Both the position numbers and the translations under genes were made by a program. From NCBI GenBank assembly GCA_002410925.1, contig DHPR01000035.1, forward strand, positions 1 to 59,789: a stretch of 59,789 nt of DNA, read 5' to 3'. This document shows positions 7,242 through 15,239 of the stretch, piece after piece. Below the pieces are notes generated by a model. That model was not told the origin of the DNA. It worked only from the letters and a program-made list of their open reading frames with translations, and made no database searches. Origin of the DNA: UBA5359 sp002410925 [NCBI: bacterium UBP13_UBA5359]. Lineage in GTDB: Bacteria; UBP13; UBA5359. Numbering within the stretch: the stretch's first letter is position 1; every line of letters starts with the position of its first letter.

Positions 7242-8756
7242 ATGCCTGATATCATACTCTTACCGCTCGATAGCCGGCCCTGTAATACGGATCGTCCTCT
7301 TCGGCTGGCTTCGCTGGCCGGCGCTGATTTACTCTTGCCGCCTCGGGAACTGTTGGGCAGGTATACTCGTCCCGGCCGGCCGGATTTGCTGAAAAGCTGG
7401 CTATGGGAAGAGGGGCAAAGCTGCAGAAATTTCATTATCAATCTGGAGATGCTTCTTTACGGCGGCCTTATAGCCTCAAGAAGCTTTGGCACCGCTTTGG
7501 AAGAGGCCGCCTACAGGATGCAGATGCTGTACAGGCTTAAGGAGAGGCAACCCGATATTTCTTTGACTGCGTTCGGTGTTATTCTGCGTTCTACCATTAC
7601 CGTGTCTGATGCCGCGGATATGGAAGTATGGCGGCTGATGCCTCTCTATTCGGAGCTGCTCGGTCGTGTGCACAGCGGTGAGCAAGGGCTGAAGCGTGAA
7701 TTACAGCGCCTGGAAGCAAAGATTCCACTGGAGATCAGGGAAGGCTATCTTACGGTACGTAGGCGAAATCACCATTTAAATATAGCTGCCGTTAAAGCGG
7801 TTTCCGATGGAGTGCTGGATTATTTGGTTTTGGGGCAGGAAGATGCTACGCCACAGGGCCTGCATTGCCTGGAACAGAGAGAGATTATGGATATTATATC
7901 CCGGTCAGGCTTGTCAAACCGAGTTACGCTTCTAAACGGAGCGGATGAACTGGGCGCTTTGTTGACAGCCCGAGCACTGGGCCCCGCCCGGGGAGAGATA
8001 GCTGTGAAGGGCTCTCCTGATGCTTCCTGGGAGTATATTGCCAGGTATGAGGATATGACCATACATGATAATCTGGAGCAACATCTGCATCTTTTGGACT
8101 GGTCTATTGATGCGAAAAGCGACATAGCCCTTATGGTCAATCTGCCGCACAACGAAGAGATGCCGGATATCTTTTTGGGAGAAGAAGCCTCTCCTTCCAT
8201 ATCATACGATTCTTTATACGGTAAAGTCGAAGATTTGCTCAGCAACAAGTCGAAAGTGGGATTGGTCGATCTGGCAGCAGTCAATGGTGCTGATGACAGG
8301 TTGATGTCCGGATTGGCCGAGAGAGGAGCGCTGGGGCAACTGTCTGCTTTTGCCGGGTGGAATACTGCCGGTAATTCTATAGGATATGCCTTGGCTCATC
8401 TTGGTGCGCTGGCGGCAGCCGAAAAGAGGCGTGAACAGGAGGAGATTGCCCGGGATAATGCCGTCATACTTTTGGAGGAGTATGCAGATGATTGGATATA
8501 TCAATCACGTTGCCGCACTGTAACAGTTAATAGTGCGAGGACAAAAGGCATTTCTCCCTTTGATTTAGGGTCATGCCATGCCGAGGTTGAAGCGGAATTG
8601 CAAGCATGTATGAGGATGGAGCTAAGGCAGCTTGAAGAGCAGGTTTCTTTTCCTATGCTTGCAGCCGATATCGGAATAAATTGGGATATTTTTCTGCCCT
8701 GGCCTCGTCTTTTCGAAGTTGGAGTAAGGGCGAGTGCTATATCTGCTGCGCGGTAA
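7242..8756 (+). CDS. DUF4127 family protein
   Basis: 504 residues. The start MPDIILLPLDSRPCNTDRPLRLASLAGADLLLPP and the blocks LEMLLYGGLIASR, VLGQEDATPQG, NGADELGALLTAR and GWNTAGNSIGYALAHLGAL are those of the DUF4127 family. This family occurs in Firmicutes and some neighbouring phyla and has no established activity. The regular beta-alpha pattern and conserved Asp/Asn residues suggest an enzyme. There is no signal peptide, so it is cytoplasmic. AGGAGG precedes the ATG, and the gene starts directly after the stop of the DNA glycosylase. Confidence 0.85.
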   Translation: MPDIILLPLDSRPCNTDRPLRLASLAGADLLLPPRELLGRYTRPGRPDLLKSWLWEEGQSCRNFIINLEMLLYGGLIASRSFGTALEEAAYRMQMLYRLKERQPDISLTAFGVILRSTITVSDAADMEVWRLMPLYSELLGRVHSGEQGLKRELQRLEAKIPLEIREGYLTVRRRNHHLNIAAVKAVSDGVLDYLVLGQEDATPQGLHCLEQREIMDIISRSGLSNRVTLLNGADELGALLTARALGPARGEIAVKGSPDASWEYIARYEDMTIHDNLEQHLHLLDWSIDAKSDIALMVNLPHNEEMPDIFLGEEASPSISYDSLYGKVEDLLSNKSKVGLVDLAAVNGADDRLMSGLAERGALGQLSAFAGWNTAGNSIGYALAHLGALAAAEKRREQEEIARDNAVILLEEYADDWIYQSRCRTVTVNSARTKGISPFDLGSCHAEVEAELQACMRMELRQLEEQVSFPMLAADIGINWDIFLPWPRLFEVGVRASAISAAR

Positions 8757-8943
8757 CTCTTATCAGGTTAACACTTGCAGGTAAGAGAGAGGACGGGTAG
8801 AATAAGCAGTAATAAATAACAGAGCTGGCGAAGGAATTCTGAGATTGATAGCTCATAAACTTGCAAGGGCGTTTCTTCAGGATAATTACCAGCTTGAACC
8901 GTGTCCCGGTTATAAGTAACGAGTGGCGAGAAGGGAGCCGCAA

Positions 8944-10260
8944 ATGAGTACATCCGTTGAAAATAGAGTTGAAGTGCAAACCGAAACACGTAAAAATTAT
9001 CAGGAGATAATCAAGAGCACTATTTTGATCGTCGGCGGCGGTCCGACAGGCGTGGCGGCGGCACTGGCTGCCAGAAGAAACGGAGCCGATGTTCTGCTGG
9101 TGGAGCATTACGGTTTTTTGGGCGGAGCGGCTACAGCGGCCATGGTAAACCCCTTTATGCAGTATCGGGCTGATGGAAAGCCGATAATCGCCGGAATACT
9201 AAAAGAGATAATAGAGGCTATGGCAGCCGAAGGCGGCGTGGTATGGCCTGAAGCGCAGGGCGGAGCGCTGATTTTTGATCCCGAAGCGATGAAGATGGTG
9301 CTGCTGGAGAAGCTGCAGGCGGCCGGGGTAGGCATCATGCTGCATACTACGGCTGTGGAAGCATTTGCAAATGACGACGTACTTGGAGGCATAGTAGTAC
9401 ATAATAAATCCGGGCGCCAGACCATTCTGGCGCAGGTAACGGTGGATGCCACCGGAGATGCCGATGTCGCCTGGCTGGCAGGTGCGCCCACGGAAAAAGG
9501 GCGAGAGGAAGACGGCCTGATGCAGCCGGTCACTCTTAACTTCCGCATGGCCGGAATAGATGAAGAGCGTATGCCTTCACGGAAAGAGATAAACAGGCTA
9601 TATGATCTGGCCAAAGAGCGTGGGGAGATTAACAATCCCAGGGAAAATGTTCTCTGGTTTAAAACCACTCGCCCCGGAGAGCTGCATTTTAATACTACCA
9701 GAGTAGCCGGCATAGATGGCACCAGTTTTATGGATCTCACTCGGGCCGAGCTGGAATCCAGGCGTCAAACAAAGGAAATGGTTGCTTTTCTGCGCCGCCA
9801 TGTGGCAGGCTTTGAGAATGCCTATCTTCTGGCAACGGCTCCGCAGATAGGAATAAGGGAGACCAGGCGTATTACCGGTGAGTATATCATGACTGAAGAG
9901 GATGTGCTGGAAGGCCGGCAGTTTCCGGATGTAATAGCACAGGGCTCTTATTGTATAGATATCCATAATCCGGCCGGCACGGGCACGGTAATAAAAGAGT
10001 TACCGCCCGGTGCACACTACGATATACCTTACAGATGCCTGGTGCCGCTGAAAATCGACAATCTTCTGGTGGCTGGAAGACCGATCTCCACCACTCATGC
10101 TGCGCATTCTTCCACCAGGATCATGCCGATATGTCTGGCTACCGGACAGGCGGCAGGAACGGCTGCCGCCATGGCGGCGCATCTCAACAAGATGCCCAGA
10201 GAGATAAATATAGCCGCTCTGCAACAATTACTGCGTCAGCAGGGGGTACTGTTGGATTGA
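8944..10260 (+). CDS. FAD-dependent oxidoreductase (FAD_oxidored family)
   Basis: 438 residues. A Rossmann dinucleotide-binding motif (ILIVGGGPTGVAAALAARRNGADVLLVE) follows a short polar N-terminal leader of about 25 residues. FLGGAATAAMV and the late block NLLVAGRPISTTHAAHSSTRIMP...TGQAAGTAAAMA are typical of the FAD_oxidored group related to succinate dehydrogenase flavoproteins and found with sugar-acid or xylitol-like substrates. The actual substrate is unknown. Start ATG 8944 with AAGGGAG six bases upstream is preferred to GTG 8923. There is no signal peptide. The 187-bp gap before it contains no feature I can name beyond a GAGTGGCGAG stretch just before the binding site. Confidence 0.88.
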   Translation: MSTSVENRVEVQTETRKNYQEIIKSTILIVGGGPTGVAAALAARRNGADVLLVEHYGFLGGAATAAMVNPFMQYRADGKPIIAGILKEIIEAMAAEGGVVWPEAQGGALIFDPEAMKMVLLEKLQAAGVGIMLHTTAVEAFANDDVLGGIVVHNKSGRQTILAQVTVDATGDADVAWLAGAPTEKGREEDGLMQPVTLNFRMAGIDEERMPSRKEINRLYDLAKERGEINNPRENVLWFKTTRPGELHFNTTRVAGIDGTSFMDLTRAELESRRQTKEMVAFLRRHVAGFENAYLLATAPQIGIRETRRITGEYIMTEEDVLEGRQFPDVIAQGSYCIDIHNPAGTGTVIKELPPGAHYDIPYRCLVPLKIDNLLVAGRPISTTHAAHSSTRIMPICLATGQAAGTAAAMAAHLNKMPREINIAALQQLLRQQGVLLD

Positions 10261-10284
10261 ATGATTGGGCATTGAAGAGCGTTT

Positions 10285-10316
10285 GTTTGGGATTTGAGTC
10301 CGTTTGCAAGTTGAGG
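10285..10316 (+). repeat. 32-nt intergenic repeat, copy 2
   Basis: Begins GTTTGGGATTTGAGTCC and ends GTTTGCAAGTTGAGG; 27 of 32 positions match 6524-6555. It lies between the oxidoreductase and AAA+ ATPase genes, 38 bp before a third, more diverged copy. Confidence 0.55.
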
Positions 10317-10322
10317 TTGGTT

Positions 10323-10354
10323 GTTCGGGATTGGGGTGCGCTTGGAAGTTTAGG
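10323..10354 (+). repeat. 32-nt intergenic repeat, diverged copy 3
   Basis: Begins GTTCGGGATTGGGGTGCG and ends CTTGGAAGTTTAGG. It keeps the frame of copy 2 with a 38-bp start-to-start distance, so it looks like a tandem pair with decay. Confidence 0.4.
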
Positions 10355-10390
10355 CACTATGCTTGAAAAGTATATCGGGAGGAGATAATA

Positions 10391-11665
10391 ATGCCTTTAG
10401 CGATGGATAACACAATAGCTTACCGTCCGCAAGCGCCGAAAGCTATAGAAGAAACAGGACTTTCGGCTGATTTTATCAGCGATCTGATTCTAAAGACGCT
10501 TTTTTATAGAGGAACGCTTAATGGCGGCGCTATTGCTTCTGAATTGAAACTGCCGTATGTCGCCGTTATACAGGCTATTCTACGTAATTTGCGAGAGAGT
10601 ACATTTGTGGAAGTGCGCCGTGGAAGTACTTTTCAAGATATAAGCTGGGATAACTCTCTGACAGAGCGAGGCCGGCAGAGGGTGGCTGAAGTTCTTGGTA
10701 GAGATATGTATCTTGGTCCTGCTCCGGTACCGCTTGACCAATATCTGGAGGTAACCTCCAAGCAGCGTTTTGAAACCCAGCAGATAAATGAAGCTATGGT
10801 GAGAGAGGCGCTGTCGGATCTGGTGATCAACGACCATACCATATCGCAGCTGGGCCCGGCCATGAACTCCGGACGCTCTATCTTCCTTTTTGGCGCTGCC
10901 GGAAACGGCAAGACCATTGTAGCCGAGCGTCTTAGCCGCACCATAGCCGGCGGAGTTATGGTTCCTTATGCCGTGGAGGCAGATAATCAAGTTATTAAGG
11001 TTTTTGATCCTCTGCAGCACAAAGCCATAGAGCAGGAAGAGAATTTCGCCAATGATAACCGCTGGGTAGCTTGCCGTCGTCCATTTATAGTAGTGGGCGG
11101 CGAGTTGACCATGGAGAATCTGGATTTGATGTATGATAGCCATCTGAAGTATTATACGGCACCCTTCCAGCTTAAAGCCAATGCCGGAATGCTGCTTATA
11201 GATGACTTTGGACGACAGAGGGTTTCACCGCAAGATCTGCTGAACCGCTGGATAGTGCCTTTGGAAAAGGGAATAGATTTTTATACTTTGATAACCGGCA
11301 AGCAGGTAGTGGTTCCGTTCGACCTGCTTATCGTTTATTCTACCAACCTTGATCCCAAGGACCTGGTTGATGAGGCCTTCTTACGTCGCATACGCTACAA
11401 GATAGAGATAGGCGATCCCAGCGAGGAGGAGTTCAGAGAGATATTTAGGCGGGTATGTGAGGCAAAATCCATACCTTTACGCCGGGAGATGCTCGATTAT
11501 CTTATTCGGCATCATTTCCGGGAGGCCGGCAGGCCGATGAGGGCAGTGCATCCCCGTGATATCCTTGAGCAGTTAATAGACCTGGCTCATTATCTGAACG
11601 AACCTCCGGAGATGACGGAGGAACTGCTGGACCATGCCTGTGCTACATATTTTACTAAATTGTAA
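10391..11665 (+). CDS. AAA+ ATPase with N-terminal winged-helix-like region
   Basis: 424 residues. Residues about 20-90 read as a winged helix (LILKTLFYRGTLNGGAIASELKLPYVAVIQAILRNL...), followed by a GERGRQRV-like turn. The AAA+ core begins near residue 140: Walker A GAAGNGKT, Walker B MLLIDDF, sensor 1 LLIVYSTNLDP, and arginine-rich sensor 2 region (EAFLRRIRYKIEI). The C-terminal lid carries the phrase GRPMRAVHPRDILEQL. Similar proteins occur in Armatimonadota, Planctomycetes and Acidobacteria next to pilus or secretion genes, but none is present here. Substrate and partner are unknown. Start ATG 10391 has GGGAGGAG. The stretch after it (11670-11697) holds a weak hairpin CAACAG/CTGTTG. Confidence 0.85.
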   Translation: MPLAMDNTIAYRPQAPKAIEETGLSADFISDLILKTLFYRGTLNGGAIASELKLPYVAVIQAILRNLRESTFVEVRRGSTFQDISWDNSLTERGRQRVAEVLGRDMYLGPAPVPLDQYLEVTSKQRFETQQINEAMVREALSDLVINDHTISQLGPAMNSGRSIFLFGAAGNGKTIVAERLSRTIAGGVMVPYAVEADNQVIKVFDPLQHKAIEQEENFANDNRWVACRRPFIVVGGELTMENLDLMYDSHLKYYTAPFQLKANAGMLLIDDFGRQRVSPQDLLNRWIVPLEKGIDFYTLITGKQVVVPFDLLIVYSTNLDPKDLVDEAFLRRIRYKIEIGDPSEEEFREIFRRVCEAKSIPLRREMLDYLIRHHFREAGRPMRAVHPRDILEQLIDLAHYLNEPPEMTEELLDHACATYFTKL

Positions 11666-11786
11666 TGGACAACAGCCTTTGCCGGAAAAGCCTGTTGCAA
11701 AGCCTCTTTATCTTTAGCATTATCATTGTTGTTGGAGAATGCTATTCTTTTCGCACTAGATAGTCGTTAACAGGGAGAGATATAGA

Positions 11787-12623
11787 ATGCCCGAATTACC
11801 CGAAGTGGAAACGATAGTCAGGGGATTGCGTGCCTGTGTTATAGGTAGAAGTGTGACCGGTGTGCAGGTTCTCAGGCAGGATGTTATTCGCGGCTATACA
11901 CCGGAGTTTGAGGAGGCTCTTATCGGCCACAAAGTGGAAGAGGTATTGCGGCGAGGGAAGAATATCATTATTAAGCTGGATGGCGGGCTGGCAATGGTGG
12001 TGCATCTTAAGATGACCGGTCAATTTACCTGCAATCGCCCGGAGGAAGAGATACTCAAGCATACACATCTTCTGATCAACCTCAGTGACGGCGGGCAATT
12101 GCGCTTCAGGGACGTTCGTCGTTTCGGTTATGTTATCCTGGTCAAACTGGATCTATTGACCGAATTGCCGCAACTGGCTGCTATGGGACCAGAGCCTTTG
12201 GAAATAACCTTTGAGGACTTTGCTTGCCGTTTTCGAGGCAGACGGCAATGCATCAAAGCGATGTTGCTCAATCAGAGGGTCGTGGCCGGGCTGGGTAATA
12301 TTTATGCTGACGAGGCTCTGCACAGGGCAGGCATACATCCTGAAACACCGGCTGATCAGCTTAGCGAGCATAACCTGCGCCACCTCTTTGAAGCCGTACG
12401 AGAGGTCCTGTCCGAAGCCATTGCCAGGCGCGGTTCTTCGATAGAGAACTACGTGGATGCAGGTGGCGCGGCAGGCACTTTTCAACTCTACCATCGTGTT
12501 TACCGCAAGCGGGGACAGCCCTGTCCTCTTTGCGGCACTCCTATAGAACGCATTACTGTAGGCGGGCGAGGAACGCATTTCTGTCCTAAATGCCAGAAGA
12601 GATCTGCCGGTTTGCAGAGGTGA
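11787..12623 (+). CDS. mutM: Formamidopyrimidine-DNA glycosylase (Fpg)
   Basis: 278 residues, the expected length. It removes oxidised purines such as 8-oxoguanine and cleaves the abasic site. All key parts are visible: the catalytic N-terminus MPELPEVETIVRGL (Pro2, Glu3), Lys in RRGKNIIIKL, MTGQF, FRDVRRFGY, the helix-two-turn-helix LLNQRVVAGLGNIYADEAL, and a C-terminal zinc finger with CPLC...CPKC. Start ATG 11787 follows GGGAGAG. This is the second base-excision glycosylase in the window, 4.5 kb from the alkyladenine enzyme. Confidence 0.97.
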   Translation: MPELPEVETIVRGLRACVIGRSVTGVQVLRQDVIRGYTPEFEEALIGHKVEEVLRRGKNIIIKLDGGLAMVVHLKMTGQFTCNRPEEEILKHTHLLINLSDGGQLRFRDVRRFGYVILVKLDLLTELPQLAAMGPEPLEITFEDFACRFRGRRQCIKAMLLNQRVVAGLGNIYADEALHRAGIHPETPADQLSEHNLRHLFEAVREVLSEAIARRGSSIENYVDAGGAAGTFQLYHRVYRKRGQPCPLCGTPIERITVGGRGTHFCPKCQKRSAGLQR

Positions 12624-12695
12624 TATTTGCAGTGCGATAATGAAAGATAATTGCCGAGATTACAGCATAAGGTTTCGTAATCAACGAATCTATTT

Positions 12696-12722
12696 AATTT
12701 TTATCATCGGTATGATAAAATT
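12696..12722. promoter_or_regulatory. A/T-rich dyad after mutM
   Basis: AATTTTTATCAT (12696-12707) and ATGATAAAATT (12712-12722) form an 11-bp dyad with one extra T and loop CGGT. A second dyad, TTCGT-AATCA-ACGAA, precedes it. It could end mutM transcripts or bind a regulator. The remainder of 12624-12870 shows no gene. Confidence 0.4.
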
Positions 12723-12878
12723 ATAACTTAAGGCATGCTTTTATACCGCAAAGCCGACCTGGAGAAGAGTTTTACGAAGATTTCTAAAACGGCTCACTAG
12801 AATAGCGGGGCGGCATTTGCTATACAGGTATCTTTTATCTTTTAAATTATCTGAATGTAGAACATACCCGGTTTCAGA

Positions 12879-12925
12879 TTCAGATACCTTATTAGCGGGA
12901 TATAATATAAGCGAAGGTATCTGAA
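12879..12925 (+). promoter_or_regulatory. Promoter framed by a perfect 12-bp inverted repeat
   Basis: TTCAGATACCTT (12879-12890) and AAGGTATCTGAA (12914-12925) are exact reverse complements, 23 bp apart. Between them lies TATAAT (12901-12906), with TTCAGA as a weak -35 at 16 bp. An extra half-site AGGTATCT lies at 12826-12833. The geometry is that of an operator clamping the -10 box of the nitroreductase-like gene, with the third half-site allowing looping. Confidence 0.65.
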
Positions 12926-12991
12926 ATGGAGGCATAAAGGGGCTTTATTCTCCATCGAGCATTGAATATGAACATAAGTGGAGGGTATAAA

Positions 12992-13582
12992 ATGCAATTA
13001 AGAGATCTGGTAATGGCTAACAGAAGTTACAGGCGTTTCAAAGAGGAGAAGGCCGTTGGCTGCGATACGCTTAAGGAATTAGTAGATCTGGGGCGGCTAT
13101 CGGCCTCCGGAAGCAATATTCAGCCGCTGAAATATATCATCTCCGCCGACCGGGAGAAAAACTCTCGTATCTTTTCTCATCTGGCTTGGGCCGGCTATCT
13201 CAAGAATTGGCCTGGACCGGCTGAGGGAGAGAGACCGGCAGGCTACATAATTATCCTTTGCGATACCGATATTGCTAAATCACCCGGTTGCGATCATGGT
13301 ATTGCCGCTCAAAGCATCATGTTGGGAGCAGTTGAAAAGGGTCTGGGCGGTTGCATAATAGGCTCCGTTAACAGAGAGGAGTTGCGCCGGACTCTGGGTA
13401 TTCCCGGGCGTTATGATATTTTGCTGGTGCTGGCGTTGGGCTATCCGGCTGAAGAGGTAGTGCTGGAAAATGCAAATCAAGACGGAGATATAAAATATTG
13501 GCGTGATAATAAAGGTGTGCATCATGTACCCAAGCGAGGATTAAAGGATGTAATTGTGATGGAAGCTATCGCAGAACGATAG
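12992..13582 (+). CDS. Nitroreductase-family FMN protein
   Basis: 196 residues. Opening LRDLVMANRSYRRFKEEKAV (the RSxRxF signature that binds FMN phosphate), then LGRLSASGSNIQPLKYIIS, the dimer-interface helix HGIAAQSIMLGAVEKGLGGCIIGS, and the late ALGYPAEE block. These identify the nitroreductase/FMN-dependent family. Family members reduce nitro groups, quinones or dehalogenate, and the true substrate is unknown. I chose ATG 12992, with GGAGGG six bases upstream, over two in-frame codons further upstream. The dyad at 12879-12925 suggests inducible control, fitting a stress- or xenobiotic-responsive enzyme. It is monocistronic in appearance. Confidence 0.88.
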   Translation: MQLRDLVMANRSYRRFKEEKAVGCDTLKELVDLGRLSASGSNIQPLKYIISADREKNSRIFSHLAWAGYLKNWPGPAEGERPAGYIIILCDTDIAKSPGCDHGIAAQSIMLGAVEKGLGGCIIGSVNREELRRTLGIPGRYDILLVLALGYPAEEVVLENANQDGDIKYWRDNKGVHHVPKRGLKDVIVMEAIAER

Positions 13583-13620
13583 AGAATCTATAAAAATCAA
13601 GGCTTGTGGGAGGAATGATT

Positions 13621-14928
13621 ATGCGTAAAGGAATTGCTCTTTTAGCAGCGGCAATATGTATGGCTCTTATGCTTATCGGCTGCGGAAACAAGGGAGAGCA
13701 GCAGGGCAAGGTGGTTGTTACCATAGCCTGCAGTTATTCACCTACCGATGTAGGTTGCCAGATCATCGACAAATCCATTGATGAATTTATGAAGCAAAAT
13801 CCCGATATCCAGGTGAAGAAAATATGGTTCGACAGAGATTATCAAACCAAGCTGATGACCATGATAGCCGGAGGGAACCCCCCGGATATCTTCCGGATTG
13901 CCCCTGATAATGTTCCCACCTATGTACAGCGAGGTGTTCTGGAGCCGTTGGACGAGTATATTGCCAAAAGCAATGCCTTGAAGCTGGAAGATTTTTTCCC
14001 TCAGGTGCTGCATAAGTACAAATATGATACGCAGAGCAAAATCGTAGGCAAAGGGCTAACCTACGGCTTTGGGACCGATTGGTCGCCGGATTGCACCCTC
14101 TTTTACAACAAAGACATGTTTGACAAAGCCGGGCTGTCTTATCCCGCCAGGAGCATGAGCTGGGAGGAGTTTCGACAGACGGCGCACAAGCTGACTACAG
14201 GTGAGGGCGGTCAAAAGCGGTTTGGCTGCCTGATAAGCAATCTACCTTTGCTGATAGCACAGAACGGCGGCAGCGTCTTCAGCCCTGACGGCAAGAGATG
14301 CCTGCTGGATAGTCCGCAGGCTATAGAAGCCTTTCAGTACATGGTGGATCTGAGGGTTAAAGACAAAGTCATGCCCTCTCTTAGCGATATGCAGAACTCC
14401 AATCAACTGCAACTCTTCCAGACCGGCAGGCTGGGTATGTTCCTCTCCGGCAGGTTCTATGTGCCCATAGTGCAGGAGCAGGTCAAGGGCTTCAAATGGG
14501 GAGTGGCCCCCGGCTTGTATCAGGAGAAGAGAGTGAATATTGTTACCGGACCTTTCGGCTGGGTGATGAGCGGCAAGGTCAAGCATCCTGAAGCCGCCTG
14601 GAAGCTGATGGAGCATCTGGTGGTGGGAGATTGTGAAAAGGAGCTGGCCAGGGCCGGCTATAATATCCCCGTAATCAAGGAGATAGCTGAATCCGACTTG
14701 TTCCTCACCAATCCCAATCATCCAGCCGGGTTCAACAAGATATTTATGGATGAGGTGCCGTATACCATACCCAGTCCCCTGACGCCGTATGTCCCTACGG
14801 ACCAGTGGCAAAGGGCTATCAGCTCCGAGATGGATCTGGCCTATCTGGGCGAGCAAACGGCACGGCAAGCAGCGATTAACGCTGCCCGAGAGATAAATAA
14901 ATTACTGGTCGAAGGGATGAAAAAGTAG
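13621..14928 (+). CDS. ABC transporter solute-binding lipoprotein, sugar type, orphan
   Basis: 435 residues. A signal peptide ends in lipobox LIGC (MRKGIALLAAAICMALMLIGC), so the mature protein is a lipoprotein. The body is a family 1 extracellular solute-binding protein: MTMIAGGNPPDIFRIAPDNVPTYVQRGVLEPLDEYI, WSPDCTLFYNKDMFDKAGL, GGSVFSPDGK, and GRLGMFLSGRF. These proteins usually bind oligosaccharides. ATG 13621 with GGGAGGA six bases upstream is the start. No permease or ATPase gene lies beside it, so it must use permeases encoded elsewhere or be a remnant. Nearest glycan genes are 12 kb away. Confidence 0.92.
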   Translation: MRKGIALLAAAICMALMLIGCGNKGEQQGKVVVTIACSYSPTDVGCQIIDKSIDEFMKQNPDIQVKKIWFDRDYQTKLMTMIAGGNPPDIFRIAPDNVPTYVQRGVLEPLDEYIAKSNALKLEDFFPQVLHKYKYDTQSKIVGKGLTYGFGTDWSPDCTLFYNKDMFDKAGLSYPARSMSWEEFRQTAHKLTTGEGGQKRFGCLISNLPLLIAQNGGSVFSPDGKRCLLDSPQAIEAFQYMVDLRVKDKVMPSLSDMQNSNQLQLFQTGRLGMFLSGRFYVPIVQEQVKGFKWGVAPGLYQEKRVNIVTGPFGWVMSGKVKHPEAAWKLMEHLVVGDCEKELARAGYNIPVIKEIAESDLFLTNPNHPAGFNKIFMDEVPYTIPSPLTPYVPTDQWQRAISSEMDLAYLGEQTARQAAINAAREINKLLVEGMKK

Positions 14929-14953
14929 AGAGGCTGTTCGACAGCAGCGCAAT

Positions 14954-15012
14954 GGGGTCAGGTCTTTACATATAACATTTTGCAACGAGAGTTAAATGCC
15001 GAGGCCTGCCCC
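14954..15012. repeat. REP-like element with GGGGTCAGGTCT ends
   Basis: GGGGTCAGGTCTTTACAT at the left and AAATGCCGAGGCCTGCCCC at the right are imperfect reverse complements (one indel, a few mismatches) around a short A/T-rich core. GGGGTCAGGTCTTGACAT-type sequences are common in many bacterial genomes, often near REP-associated transposases. None is present here. The rest of the 14929-15239 gap shows nothing else. Confidence 0.45.
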
Positions 15013-15239
15013 AACTTTTATCACGACGGCCTCATCCTATTCGAAATCCAGCAAATTTCCAATATATCCATAATGTAACCTGGACGCAAGGTTGCTTCCT
15101 TGTTGGCGTTCGCCGGCCTACACAAAAAACACTTGAAATCTCCTGAGGCGCTCCCTTGAAACCCTGGCCGGCAGCCGTTACAATGTAAGCATGTGGCTCA
15201 TATGTGTATGGGCCGAGCTTTATTGCATTGGAGCGGTAC

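Noticed and set aside
10285-10354. CRISPR array
   Set aside because: Only two diverged tandem units 38 bp apart, practically no spacer, no cas genes.
12741-12935. 64-codon ORF on the minus strand before the nitroreductase-like gene
   Set aside because: No ribosome binding site at usable distance, atypical composition, and it covers the palindromic promoter region.
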